In this document: piece by piece, positions 1 through 12,080 of the stretch
How positions within the stretch are numbered: the stretch's first letter is position 1
Layout: each line of letters starts with the position of its first letter
Source of the DNA: Leidyana gryllorum EB-2025a
Lineage: Eukaryota > Apicomplexa
DNA: 64,000 bases
Direction of reading: 5' to 3'
NCBI GenBank assembly: GCA_048772705.1
Contig: JBLWGC010000230.1
Coordinates: 186,001 to 250,000 of the forward strand
Position numbers and translations under genes: made by a program
Notes under the pieces: model-generated
Database searches by the model: none
What the model was told of the DNA's origin: nothing
Seen by the model: the letters and a program-made list of their open reading frames with translations, nothing else

Positions 1-2
1 CC

Positions 3-717
3 AAGAAATCCTCAATGTTCTCGACCGCTGTGGATAACCAAGACAAAGTGGGTATCCGTGTGTTCCAAGGCGAGAGAGAGATGGCCGGAAAGAACAAGTT
101 GTTGGGGCAGTTCGACTTGGTCGGCATCAGTCCGGCCCCACGGGGTGTTCCACAGATCGAAGTGACATTCGACATCGACGCGAACGGTGGGCTTTCTTTC
201 CCCAACATAGAAGCGACTCATCTTCTTTCTTCCAGGAATCCTCCATGTCTCTGCAACCGATCGAGCTACGGGCCGGAGTCAGGACGTTACCATTCAGTCG
301 AGTTCCGGGTTGAGCAAAGAGGAAATCGAAAAGATGATGCGGGAAGCGGAAGAATTCAAAAATCAGGACGAGGCCGCGAAAGAATTGATTTCCACAAAGA
401 ACGACGCTGAGACACTTATTTACCGTTGTGAGCAGCAAATGGTGGATTTTAAGGTGGGTCACGAGGGATGCAGTCTCTCCTCTCATTGCCAGTTATCACA
501 GGACAAATTGACCTCTCACGAGACATCCAAGCTGCAATCTCTCATTGCTGATCTAAGGGCAAATCTGGACAGCTCCGATGGGACTGCTATTCGCGTTACC
601 ATGAAGAGCCTGCAAGAGTGTTCCTGGGATCTGTCAAGAAGATACTACAAGAGTGGTGGCAGCTCCAACAGCAACAACAATGACTCGTCGTCCACTTCGG
701 CGTCTTCTGAGGACTAA
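3..717 (+). CDS. Mitochondrial-type HSP70 (DnaK family), 3' end only
   Basis: Partial gene, cut by the left edge; 205 C-terminal residues in exons 3-186, 236-453 and 502-717. The reading frame enters as [13 protein letters not shown], the substrate-binding domain of DnaK-type chaperones. [35 protein letters not shown] and [16 protein letters not shown] follow. The GEREMA and [18 protein letters not shown] signatures fit the bacterial/mitochondrial branch better than ER BiP or cytosolic HSP70. No ER retention signal is present; the protein ends in a Ser/Asn-rich, acidic tail. The introns are 49 and 48 nt with GT-AG ends; the first is required to restore the conserved [13 protein letters not shown] stretch. 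Known family role: ATP-driven folding and import of matrix proteins. The stop codon lies 12 bp from the stop codon of the convergent next gene. Confidence 0.9.
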
Positions 718-729
718 ACTGCTGCCTGC

Positions 730-3700
730 CTAATCATCTTCCTGTTCCATCTTGGCGGATTGCGCCTCTCGCTGAGGAGCCGAGGCACGTTTGATGGCTG
801 CTGCCACCCAAGCATTTTCGTAGAGGACTCTGTCAGCAATGTCAGACCGGACCTTCTTGTACGGAGCTCTGTGGTGCAGTGAAGAAAAGATTTAGTAGTT
901 TCCAAAGTCAACTCGAGAGTACGTACCTGTAGTGTCTGTTGGGTCCAAAGTATGTTTCTTGCAGGAGATGTCGGTGACGTGCGGCTATGCGCCGACGCAA
1001 CTGAGTGCGCGCGCAGTTCCAATTCACCATCAGATGAGCTTTCACTCTGTTCACACCGCTGAACCTCTCCCGGTCCTCCGCCACCTGTCGAGCTGTTCGG
1101 GTTTGTATTTTTGCTTCCTCAATGCCAACTGTTAACGGTCTTCTCTCTTTGTCAACTGTCAAAGATATCTTAGACGCTGCCGGAACGGCACCATCAGAGT
1201 CTGCTGCTGTGGTCGAGTCATCGTCCTCCGCGTCCTTCCCGGGTTCCAGATCCTCGTACTCTACTCCACTCAGATCAGACTCAGATATGGCCTGAGGGTC
1301 GTAAGTGGGATTGTCAGCGTACTGATAATGGAAGTTGGGGGTGCCCTGCTCGTCCAGTGCTCTGATGACGCGAGTCGACAACGGCCGCATCGGTAGATTC
1401 CGGGGATTTGGGAACGAGTTGGTCTCAATAGCCTTTCCTTTGAGCTTCTGATACTTGTCCAAATCCTCCTTCCACACCGCTGCGTTGTTATCCAAAAAGT
1501 TACGGTACCGAACGGCCTTGCGGATCACATGATGATCCATACCGCCAGCCCGGGCCTTCTCCCAGTAGAGTTTCCACATGTACTCCCGCATCACCTCTTC
1601 CGGGGCATCTCCCATAATGAGCTGTGTCGGGGCGGCCTGAACGATCCGTGCTTCTCCAGTCACTTCGTCTATGATGACGGCGAAGTGTCTCCGATGAGCC
1701 ATCAACGCGTCGACTTTGGGAACTGAGTCCTGGAAGACTCGAGTCAGCCCAAATCTGCGTCCAAACTCGGCCATATCGACTCCAATCAATTGAGTCTCAC
1801 GACCGGCAATCGACTCTCCTTGAGCAACGAACCCGAGAGGGACTCGAGATTGGGGGTCTCTGTCCATTCGCCACTCGGCATTTCGAACTCGCGGCTTCAA
1901 ATTGAATCCGGTCCAATTCTCTTCGCGCAAACCGAGTTCTTCCGCCATCTTCAGTGACTCATTGAAGCTTTCCACTGCTGCATCATTCGTTGGACCCGCA
2001 CTCGTCGCCTTCTTCCGTCGTTTCCGAGTCGAGCCGCCCCCGGCAGCACCGGCGGCTGCGGCGGCCTCCTCCTGGGCCCTCTTCTTCAGCATCAACTGGT
2101 CGAGGGAAGACCCCGGCCACTCGCTAACGGCCTCTGCCTCCTCCTCGGCTTTAGTTTTGTCAGCTTCGCCAGGAGCGATGCGTATGCGATACTTACGGAA
2201 CCGCTGTCTATATACATTGTGACGGCTGATGTACATTCGATCTTCATCTTCAGAGGACTCGTAATCAATCGGAACTGGTGTCTCAGTGGTGCTTTTGAGC
2301 AATTCAAGACCCATTCGGCGGTGTCGATTCACGTCGAAAGCGTTCCTGATTCTCCCAATCCCTCCGCCCAATCGAACAACAACATTCTCTGGTCCATACG
2401 CAGCATGTGCAAAGTTGGTGCTTTCTGGTTTGACGACTAGACGTTTTAACTCCTCGTTCTCGCCAGTCATCTGCTCGTCTTCCGATCTCCCGCACTCACT
2501 ATCTTCCACCTCAATAGCAGTTGCAGCTTGACTGTAACTACTCCCCGCCGCGGCCGCGCCTCCACTCATCGTACCGATAGCACTGATCAGCGTCTCATTG
2601 GCCTCCGAAGTGTTGACAGCGTGATTATGTAACTTCTTTGCCACCAGCGCTCGCAGCGGTCGCGAGTTTGGTCTCAGACGCTTGAGCAGACGTAACGGCT
2701 GTAAGCCACCCGATGCCACAGACACCAACCAATACTGGAAGTCTTCTGCCAAACGCAAGAGATTGTACTGACGTCCAGTGGGCCGACCCATCATTTGAGT
2801 AAGGTTGCCCAAGTACAAACGTCCCTTTTCCTCCACTTTGACGGTAAGGGGGGTTGAGACCTCAAATCTCTTCAGAGCACTGTCGCTTAATAAAACCTCA
2901 TCATCGATGAGCCACTTGAAAGGGTTCGGGGGAGCCATATCTTTGTAGGGATCACCCGTCAAAGGTGTGTTTTGTAGATCGACCGATCGAACCCGTTTAG
3001 GATACTTTTTGGCCATCAAAGTCAGATAGAGAGCCACAATGCTCTTCTCCGGAGGCACCAAATTGCTCTTGGCGTCTTTCCCGAGGTGGAAACGGACCAA
3101 ATCATTGTTGGGACGCCAATGCAGTCTCCACTCTGCTGCACGGCCAGCAGCCACCCATTCCCTCCACTCTGCGCGAGCCACCCTCCGTTTGACCTGTTTC
3201 TCACTGTAGAATCGACTCGATATCGTCTCGGCGTTGTCCTGACGGATGCGGGTGTCATCGCCCCCGTCAGCCAGAATGGCCAGTGAGCGGCCTATCAGAT
3301 ATTGCTGTTGTTCAGCTCTTATCAACTGGCGTCGCACTTTCCGGAGAGTCGCAACGGCAGGAGGGAAGCGGGTGGAGAGACGGCCGTCGTGTTCCTCCTC
3401 ACTGTCGGTGTAGAGGTCAACATCGGGGTCCTTCATTTCCCAGTAAGGCGGGGGGGGCTTTTGGGCAGCGGCAGCTTTTCGAACTTCCTTCAAAAGATTC
3501 TTTGACTCTTCAACAGGTCCTTTGGAAGCGCCTTTGACAGTGACATTCTCCAATGCACCCCCGATGCTCTCAACCAATTCATTCTTGTCCTTTTCGAAAG
3601 CCTCCATGACCTCATCGAAGAAACCGCGTAGTATCTCCTGCTGGCCAGCAGTCTTTGTATAGTGGGGAGTCTTCCAGGCTGACTTGTACACAGAGTCCAG

Positions 3701-4138
3701 AGCGGGCCACTTTTCGACTGGGGATACTTTCATTTTGTCGAGGAGATGGCGAGGGTTGGTGGCCTGCGTAGCCTGGATGGTCTGTGTGAGAACGGCACCC
3801 TCTTCTATGTCTTTGGTATAGGCTTGTACCAACGTGAAGTCTCCAACACAGGGGAACTTCCTCGGAGGCGGGATATCGGCAATGATCCTTCCGTTGTCAT
3901 CCAGAGCGAGAGCTTGGCGCTTTTCTGCGGCGGCTTCCTCTCTGGCGCGCTTGGAAGAGAGAGCGGGGTTAGAAGCTACGGCTGCGTCGACGGCTGCTCT
4001 TTTTCCAGCCTCTCTCACCCTTGTTAAAGCTGACGGAGTGGCTGCTGCTTTGGGTGTGGCTTGGGACGCGCCTCCGCGTTTCCCACGAGCCGCCCCACGG
4101 GCACCACGACCTCCTCGGCCACGACCCCTTGACTCCAT
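730..4138 (-). CDS. Large unrecognised RGG-tailed, probably nuclear protein
   Basis: 1116 residues in two exons, complement(730-868, 927-4138). The 58-nt intron near the 3' end extends the ORF by about 46 codons. I do not recognise the family. The N-terminus is a Gly/Arg-rich tract (RGRGGRGARGAARGKRGG) typical of RNA-binding proteins. Basic and acidic low-complexity stretches alternate: SSEDED near residue 640, an alanine run followed by TRKRRKK near 710 (likely NLS), and acidic DAEDDDSTTAAD near 980. The remainder has well-structured stretches rich in Trp and Arg with no motif I can name. It has no signal peptide or membrane segment. RNA binding and nuclear location are inferred from composition only. 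Confidence 0.8.
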
Positions 4139-4184
4139 AAGAAAAATTTATTTGAATCAGTCCTCATAGTTAGTTACATCCACT

Positions 4185-5199
4185 ATGGCTCCTCTGGCTG
4201 CTGAGTTGCTCAAGGCAGGACGTTACACTGAAGATGATCGTTTACAGCAGGACGAGCTCATCTGTGACGGAATCCGGATCAAATGCTTAACAGCTCAAGA
4301 TGCCGAGTTTATTCGCAGTTTCCCCAAACTGGAAACGCTCGCACTCAACGCGACTGGACTGCTCTCCATAGAAGACTTTCCCCCTATCCCAGCTGTACAG
4401 TTCCTCGAACTAACTGACAATGCTCTCGTTGCCAATAAGATCCAGCACATCCCCACTTTATTCCCCAATCTCAAGTCTCTGTCCCTCGGCGGTAACCGCA
4501 TCAATGATCTCCAAATAGTCATCGATATCATCGTAAGCCCCGATTCGAGCAGATGTTAGTGAGCCATTGTCGCAGCGAGCAATCCCTACGCTGGAAGACG
4601 TCGATCTCGAGCTGAACCCCATGACGAGCTCTAAGGGAGACGCCGAACGGGTCCGACACACTCTCTTCAACACCCTGCCCCAGTTGAAGGTCGTCAACGG
4701 GATGGATGTTCAGGGCAACCCGGTCAGCGACGACGAGGAAGACGACGATGACGAAGACGAGAATGACGAGCCGGTCGAGGGACTGGTGAATGATGAAGAC
4801 GAGATTGACAGTAAGCGCAAACAAGGGACAGGAGAACCGAGCCTGATCAATGATAGTGTGCTAGAGGGCAAATCGTCCGACCGGACTTCTCGGCCACAGA
4901 CTTTGTTGGAGGAATTTTACGGAAAGGTAAACTTGGGCTCCTTCGATTGAGTGGAACCGCTTCGAAAATCTCAGACCTACAAGGATGATGAAGACGACGA
5001 CGAAGATGAAGAAGAAGATTTCAATCCCGACAGTTGCAGCGACGACTCGGAGGACACTTCCGAAGAGGAGGAAGAAGATGAGGATAATGAAGGCGGCGAT
5101 GTTAAGGACGAGAAATCAGACGATGGTGACTCTGTTAAGAGGAAGACTGAGCCGTCATCATCAACCGCTGACCAGAAAAAGCGTCGATTGAATGAATGA
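4185..5199 (+). CDS. ANP32: ANP32-type acidic leucine-rich nuclear phosphoprotein
   Basis: 307 residues in exons 4185-4532, 4576-4926 and 4975-5199; introns of 43 and 48 nt. The N-terminal half carries LRRs (FPKLETLALNATGL, VQFLELTDNALV, FPNLKSLSLGGNRI) followed by an LRR cap with DVDLELNP and LFNTLPQLKVVNGMD, matching the end of the ANP32 fold. The C-terminal part is a long Asp/Glu tract, then a basic NLS-like tail (KKRRLNE). Known family roles are histone chaperoning, INHAT/PP2A inhibition and mRNA export support. The ATG lies 46 bp from the divergent start of the RGG protein gene. Confidence 0.9.
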
Positions 5200-5210
5200 A
5201 AACTGGGGTG

Positions 5211-5320
5211 CCTGGCTGATTGGCCGGCCGGCCGGCCGGCCAGACCGTCAGTCAAATAATCCTCCGTCGATCGATCGGTCGGTCAGTCAGTCAGCAGTCT
5301 GTCTGTCCGTCCTGCACTGT
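5211..5320. repeat. Degenerate 4-bp repeats and GGCC palindrome in a convergent spacer
   Basis: Between the ANP32 stop (5199) and the golgin-84-like stop (5329). A run of about five GGCC units (5221-5241) is followed by GATC, GGTC, AGTC, TGTC and CGTC tetranucleotides to about 5310. The block is self-complementary, so a hairpin in both transcripts is possible. No coding function is visible. Confidence 0.7.
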
Positions 5321-5328
5321 CGTCTCAG

Positions 5329-7560
5329 TCACCCAACTGTCGTCGGAGACGTCGGAGAGCCCCACGCCCAAACGACGAGACTTCTCAGTAGGATCACATG
5401 GATGAATAGCAAGTAGAAAAAGGCTACAGCCCGGGTTGAAGGAGCTCTCGCGAGACTTTCAGACGCGAACCTGCTCACCAAAGAAATAAGACCGGCGTAT
5501 GGCTTCCCAAATCTCACCGAACTCTCCAATCAATCCATTGATATATAGCGCTCTTCCGTGTTTGGGCACCGATCTTTCGTAAACGTCGACTTATCGCATC
5601 CGCTGCCCCGGCCCGCATCACCCTTAGTAACAGCCCGTCCACCCAAGATAATATGTCACCCTCGTCGGTATAAAGAACACCACCCACTGATCGTTGTTGA
5701 TTATTATTGAGCTGTTGTGCTCGTAACGAGGCCAACTCGCACACCAGCGCCTCCACTCGCTCAGACTTGGCCGCCAGCCGAGCCTCCAAGACTGCGATTG
5801 TAGATCGCTGATCTTCACTCGGTAAAGCAGCTGACGTTGTGCTCGCCGCGTCCAGCATGCACGGCTGTCCCGAGGGGGAGCTCAAGGACGCCGCTGCCAA
5901 CGCCTCCCTCAGTTGCAATATAGTGGCCTGCGGAGAGAGGGGAGGGTGATCGATTATCAAAGCTCCAAACCTTGACGCTTCTCACCTGAGCGTCCTGATT
6001 TTGGCGTTGTATCATCCTCAGCTCGCCGCGGGCACCGGCCAACGCCCCCTCAGTATCCCGCAAACGATCACGTAGTCCCAGCGTTTCACTCTGGGCTTGG
6101 CGCCACATATTTGAAGGGTCGGTGGTGACTCCCAATTCTTTGCCCAACGTCTCCATTGCTGACACGCGAACCCGCAGTGTCGCGTTTTGGGCTGATACCT
6201 TCTGAAGTTCCACTTCGAGGGCGGCCTTGGCATTCTCGGCCAGATCTCTCAGTTGCTGAAATTCTTGCTGGTTTCTGGTTGCGACAGCAACCTCGCCCTG
6301 CCAGCGTTCCAGATCGGCGGCGTAACGCGTCTCAACTTCCTCCAGAGTCGACTGTAACTCATCACGTTCCGCGGCCACCGCTTCTACAGCCTTTTTGATC
6401 TTTTCACCCTCCAGTTTGAGTGTATGATCGGCCGATTCTCGGTCGGCTGCTTGTTGCGCCTGGGCCTCCAACTGGTTTTGAGCCTCCCTTAACGCCTTCC
6501 GAAGATCACTCAGACGTTTTTCGTTCTCCTTGGAAGATGCCTCGAGTTCCTGTTGCAGCTCGACAGTGACTTGCCTCGCCACCCGCTCAGTGGCACTCCC
6601 AATTTCGCGTTCCAGAGCTTTGACCTCCTGCTCCCGAGCGGCCAGCACCTGTTTCAAACGCTGTACTTCTTCGGTGAGAGCCAACTCGTTCTCTCTGGCT
6701 GTACACAGAGCTTCTTCAGTCTGCATCATCTGAGTGTGCAGCCGATTGATGACCTCCATCTGCTGATGAACTCGCTCGTCCACGCCTTCAACATCGGAGC
6801 CTTCAAGTGCCATTGTGTTTGGCGGCGGTGGTGGGACCTGCAGGGCTGGTGGTGACACTGGAGGCGGCGCCTCAGCGGGAACTTTCGGCGGAGGCTCCGC
6901 AATGATCCCAAAGTCTCCCATGACAACGCCCGGGGGACTCCGATTAGCGTCTTCCTCATCGGCCACATTTATAAACTCGGTGATCCGGGCACCCAGTTCA
7001 CGCAAGCGAGGCGGCTCTCTGGTCACTTGTGAGGCAGCTGAGACTCAAAGGTGTGTTAGAGAGAGAGGTGATGTTGAGGTACCCTCACCGGCGAGGAAGG
7101 AGGTCGCGGCACCTGACGCCTTTCCCCAGAAGGATAGAGATGTTGGCGGTCCCGATTTGTTGGTTCCAGTTTCTGCAGAGGCAGTACCTGAATCTGCGTT
7201 GAATGAGACTCCGAGGGGAAGTTGATGAGGTCCTGAGACCTCCTCAGACCGAGTTTGGAGTGGATTCGCGGAAGAAGAAGAAGAATCAGGAGGAGGAGCT
7301 TCGCTTGCAGGTCGTGGGAGAGAGCTGCCGTCACTCAGGAGGTTGCGGTCCAAGTCATCAGTAGCGAGTTGTTGTGATGCGTCATCATCAACAACTGGGG
7401 TTTCTATTGCATTTAACATGTCACCCTCGTCTGGTGCTTCGTCTTCCTGTTCACGAACTGTGGGGGAGTCTCCTGCAACAGTATCTACGTCCCCGTCTAG
7501 GGGAATGCTGACTAGTAGTTTATCATTTGCATCCAATGTTGCCTCAACTTGAGGGAGCAT
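5329..7560 (-). CDS. Golgin-84-like tail-anchored coiled-coil protein
   Basis: 691 residues, complement(5329-5470, 5518-5927, 5986-7037, 7089-7560); introns 47, 58 and 51 nt. The N-terminus is an acidic, Pro-rich disordered region; from about residue 230 a long coiled coil runs to about 540. After splicing the last exon, the end reads YQWIDWRVRF...RAPSTRAVAFFYLLFIHVILL. This matches the C-terminal RVRxFxRxLxxxPxxR-plus-membrane-anchor layout of golgin-84 (GOLGA5) and CASP. Such proteins tether COPI vesicles at the Golgi. Its start lies only 22 bp after the stop of the same-strand KIN17 gene, and that spacer contains no AG dinucleotide. The golgin-84 assignment rests on the tail; CASP is the alternative. 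Confidence 0.75.
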
Positions 7561-7582
7561 TTGTTGTCAAAAACAATCAAAG

Positions 7583-9083
7583 TTACGCAACTTCTGGTGG
7601 CATTGTACCAAACGCATCGTCCAAGTCCGAATAAGCTTCCGGCGGGGGACATTTACATATTGAGTCGTACGGTAGCCTTTCCACAAGCAACTCCCCGCGC
7701 TCCAGTACACCACCAGCCTTCTGTCTCAGTGCCACAGCGTCTCTGTATTCTTGCGGCCATTGGCTGCCGACGGCAGGAGCGGCAGGTAAGTCTCCCCAAT
7801 ACGGGCCCCAATGAAGTACTACGTCCACCATCTCGCCATTCGTATCGGCACGCAACAAACGGCCCTCGTGGCCGCGATAGCTTCCCAACACTACACGCAC
7901 CCATCTACCGGGCCGAGGCACTACAGACTCCAGAAACATTTTGTTCACTCGCAGTCGCTTCTTCTTCTCTTCTCCTTCGATTTTCAGTAGAGAAACAACC
8001 ACATCTTTCCCTTCGACTCTTTCAATTATACCCTTACGCCGATGGAATTCCCAATCTGGTTTCATGATCCTTACGACCAATTCGTTCGAAACCCATTCGT
8101 CGTCGTCCTCCAAGGGGTGCACCGGAAAGTCGGCCTCGTCGACCACATTCTTTTCTTGATCTGCGGCTTTCCAGTCATCTATACCATGTTTACATCCTTT
8201 CTGGGGCAGCAGCTGGTCCAATACAGATCGGGGACGCTTGCTGGTAGTAACGGCTGCCTTGGCACTGCCATCGTCAGCATCAAAGAGAGGTACGAGTGAC
8301 GATGTACTGCGACTGCTTCGCCGCGATCCATCATCCTGCTGACCACCTTTCGACAAAGTGATCTTTACAGGGGATACTTTATCCCCGTTCCGCTGCAACT
8401 CAGTGGCCATTAGTTCCTTTTCGCGCCGAATTCTCTCTTCCCTCTCTTTCGCAGCCTCTTCCACCACTTTCTGCAATCGCTGTTCAGCCAAGTCCTCCGC
8501 CTGGAGCTCAGCGCGCTGACTCTTGGCCAACAGCTTCTCCCTTGCGATTTTATCGGGGTCGATGAACGTCAGGTAGAAACCACGAGGCGATTCTTCAACT
8601 TTACATTTACCACTCCGTCCGAGGTACCGTACGAATTCCGATAAAGTCACCCATACAGTAGCGTTCATGTGGACGTGCTGCTTGTTAGCAATCAACTCGC
8701 AATATACCGTGTTGGCCAAAACTCGTGTGCGGCAATATCTGCAAGAGCACAAACACATTTCCAGAAGGTCACGCCGCAAAGTCACCACCCACCGAGTGCG
8801 CATAAACCGCATAAAGTCGTTCTCGAATTGACGGCTGAACTCGTCCATGAAGCGGCCGGGGCGTTGTGCGAATACCTGCATCTGCCGTGCATGGCTTTCG
8901 GACATCATGTGGCACTGTCATTAGTAGCGTGATAGACCTGATAGTTTGGCGGCTTACCTTGAACCCATTCTCGTCACGGCACTGTTTCTCACACATCTGA
9001 CAGTACCATCGGAGTCTTTGAAGACCCTTTGACTTCATCTTGTTGCTCAACCATTTGATTGAGCCAGGTTCAGCACGTGGCAT
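7583..9083 (-). CDS. KIN17: KIN17 DNA/RNA-binding zinc-finger protein
   Basis: 467 residues, complement(7583-8738, 8793-8914, 8958-9083). Exon 1 gives MKSKGLQRLRWYCQMCEKQC and the splice joins GFK to CHMMSESHARQM, restoring the C2H2-type finger. The winged-helix region follows (FMDEFSRQFENDF, HVHMNATVWVTLSEFVRYLG, GKCKVEESPRGFYLTFID), then a charged coiled coil. A C-terminal KOW/SH3-like pair ends the protein (GIIERVEGKDVVVSLL; RWVRVVLGSYRGHEGRLL). Length and order match the family, which acts in DNA repair, replication and pre-mRNA processing. I chose MPRAEPGSIKW as start because it aligns with the usual short N-terminus; an upstream in-frame Met would overlap the divergent gene. The 54-nt second intron has no in-frame stop. 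Confidence 0.93.
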
Positions 9084-9097
9084 GAGCCAAAAAATCG

Positions 9098-12068
9098 ATG
9101 CTACTTCACAGCTCACACTCCGAGTCCGAAAGGGATGTTACTCCGACAACCTCTCGGCCACAATCTCCAGCATTAACACTCACACTGCCGCGAGATGAGA
9201 CTGCTAAAGAGCCCATTGAACGAGACAGCTATCCCACCACCACTCTTGTTGCTCCGCTAGCAACCCAAAGCGACAATTCAGCAACTTCTCTCGTCAAGGT
9301 GGACTCGGAGTTGAGCCTCACTGAAGAAGAGAATGCAGTCGTCGATGGCAACGGCACAGCTCAGAACGCATCAGGAAATAGCGTCGATCACGAAAGCCCC
9401 ATAATGTCTGCTGAAGGTCGTCACCAATTGACAGAAGAGATTATAGAGAAGGTTCGGGACCCCACTCCCACAGACTTACATCCAGACGCTTTGGATTCGG
9501 ATGAGAGAGACGACCAGCGTCCGGCCGCTACGCTGGTGACTGAAGTTCAGGTCTCACAGCAAATGACTTCCATCGACTCCCCCCCTCTCGAGATGGAAGA
9601 GGAGACCTCGCCTCCACACGGAGATCACCCTCCTGCGGCTGCGCCCGAGGAGCAAAACATCATCAATTCAGACCCAATGATCCAAACCGACTCACCGCCT
9701 CTCAACAATGTCGTTGAGGAAGCTGCCGCGACCTCTGGTCCCCCGACTGTCTCCGGTCCCCAGACTGTCTCCGGTCACTCGGCCGCAACGGCACTCGGCG
9801 TGAGAGGCGAAGGTCCAGAAGTGGGTGCTGACGCAACAGAGGCTCCAGTGACGGTGGAGCCGATCATTGGCGCCTCAGCGGAACGAATATATGAGGGCGT
9901 CGCCGCAGTTATCAATAAAGAGGTCGATGAGGGAGGCGAGCTATCGATTCCCGATGACAGAAATCGATCTACCACAGACTTTGGTGGCACATCAGTACCT
10001 GGGGAGCCCACGGGATCCGTTGTTGAGTCGTCGGCCTCGCTGTTCGGCCACGCTGCCGAAGGGTGGGACGCTGTCAAGAACTCATCCATTCCCCCTCCTG
10101 AGCCCCTGTCTACTCGGGAGCCCAGCCCACCGATACCCCCCGCTCCTGCCCGTGCACCAGAGGCTGATCCCAGTCCCAAGCCGCCTCCGCCAAGTTCTCA
10201 GCTGTGTGAGCGCTTTGAAGCGAATCATCGCGTTGGGCCCACAATGCTTAGAGTGATCGACGAAGAAGGCTCGAGTTTCCCGCCCTCTCGGCGATCTCCT
10301 ATGAATACTCCACCGACCGAACGTGTCGCTGATACGTCTCTGCCCCCTCCCCAACCAGAGACGGAGAAGTCGAGTCGGGGGGTGACTCCTCCCCCACCGC
10401 CCGGGCCCCGAACATTGGCATCTGAGCTACGGGCGTGCCTAAATGCCGACCCCCTTCGTTGTTGGACGGCTGACGATGATCCTCTAATAATTGATCTTCT
10501 CAAGTTGCTTGGGAAAGTGGCCTCCGCGAGGCACAAAGCCAACCCGCAATATAAGCAGACGGCGGAGGGACGATGTGCGCGTCTGGAAGGAATGGTGGCG
10601 CTGTCTAAGCAACGGTTCAATGAGTTGCAGAATGTGGTAAGTAGTCGAGGAGGAGGGTAGTGACCTTTTGATCATCGATGTGTGTCAGATCAAAGAGCTT
10701 CGAGAAGAAATTGCTCTGAAAGACTCCAAGTTGGAGAGGAACGAATTGGAGACGGCACGAATGCGACTGGAATGCGAAATGACAGATAAACTGAAAGCTC
10801 AATTGTGCACCTATCGAGCCCCAGACGGTGATGCGTTTGCGGGTGGAGTGGCCAAAGCCGATCTGGAGGTGACAGTTCAGGGCACGTCCTGGATATATGG
10901 GCATTTCAAAGGTCACGACAGATGGTGGAAGCGGGACGAGCTGCCAGAAACCTTTGCGCAGGAAATCAAGAAGAATGTTTTGGTGACGGAAGAGTCTCTG
11001 AGTGAAGCGCGGCTGGAGTACGAAAGGTTACAGGAGAAGTTGACTCTGACGGAGATCCACCTGAAGGCTTCCCAAGAGAAACGTGTGAGTCAGGCGCAAA
11101 GCTCTGTCGGTACTCCCCCGAGTCGTGGTGTTGCGCCTCCTACGCCGAGATCGAACGACGAACTGAGTGCAGAGTTGCGTGGGGAGATTAAAGGCTTGCA
11201 GAGGCGGAATGAAGTTTTACAAAAACAGGTGACGGCTCTGGAGAGACGGCTGCTCGCGACTGAGGAGGAGAAGATCCGTTTGTGCGAGCGACTCACTCAG
11301 GTAAGCCGGCGAGGCCATGTTTGACTCAACCATTATCAGTCTCCGAGCCCGAACGAGAGTGTCACTGAGCGAGATGCCGCCGACTCGGCGGCGGATTCTT
11401 TGCGACGGCTACAAGCGCTGGTCGCCCATAAGGATCGGACGATTCAAAGGCTGCAAGCTCAATTGAACTCGCGTCCTCCGTCAGGTATCCCATCGGGAGC
11501 CGCTCGATCATCGGTGTCTCCGCCTGCCCCGGCGCGTACGGAAACAATGCCGCAAGAAGAGGGGCCTTCGGAGGACGTGAGTCAACCGCCGAGTCGATCG
11601 AATCCGTCGTCTGAGAGTCCCATTTTATCGCTCGCGTCTCTTCAAAACAAGGTGAGATCTGTGGGGTGGTGGAGTGAGCGGTGCGTTGTTGCAGTATTCT
11701 ATGCTCAAGGAGCAATATCAAGCACTGATGTCGGTAGTTCAGTCGTCTAACCCCGTAAGTGGAGGCGGCCGCGCGTTGTCTGTATATATATATGGGTGTT
11801 TTAATATCAGAATGACGAGATTGAGCGGAGAATCTACCTAAGAAACACTCTTATTCACTTTCTGGAGAGCGATCCCGTGGGTGCCGCTGATCATGAGGGC
11901 TTAATCCCGGTGATTATGCGATTGTTAATGCTCAATCCGTAAGCGTGTCGGAGGTTCGTTGAGATGTGTCTCTCAATCTCTCTCTTTCTCCCTTTTTACA
12001 GTGAAGAGATTCAACGGATAGAGTCGAAACGGCCCAAGCCTGGACTTCTTCGCAAATTCAATCTATAG
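9098..12068 (+). CDS. GRIP-domain golgin (trans-Golgi coiled-coil protein)
   Basis: 905 residues in exons 9098-10636, 10689-11300, 11340-11651, 11695-11754, 11811-11938 and 12002-12068; introns 39-63 nt. The first 450 residues are Ser/Pro/Glu-rich and disordered; coiled coil follows to about 840. The spliced C-terminus (ERRIYLRNTLIHFLESD ... LIPVIMRLLMLNPEEIQ ... KRPKPGLLRKF) has the GRIP layout: an aromatic residue before LRN, then a second hydrophobic helix ending near LNPEE. GRIP domains bind ARL1 at the trans-Golgi; that role is transferred from the family. The ATG is 14 bp from the divergent KIN17 ATG, so the true start could be a later Met (about 9404). The stop is 12 bp from the stop of the convergent acyltransferase. 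Confidence 0.75.
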
Positions 12069-12080
12069 GTTCTCAGCTGT

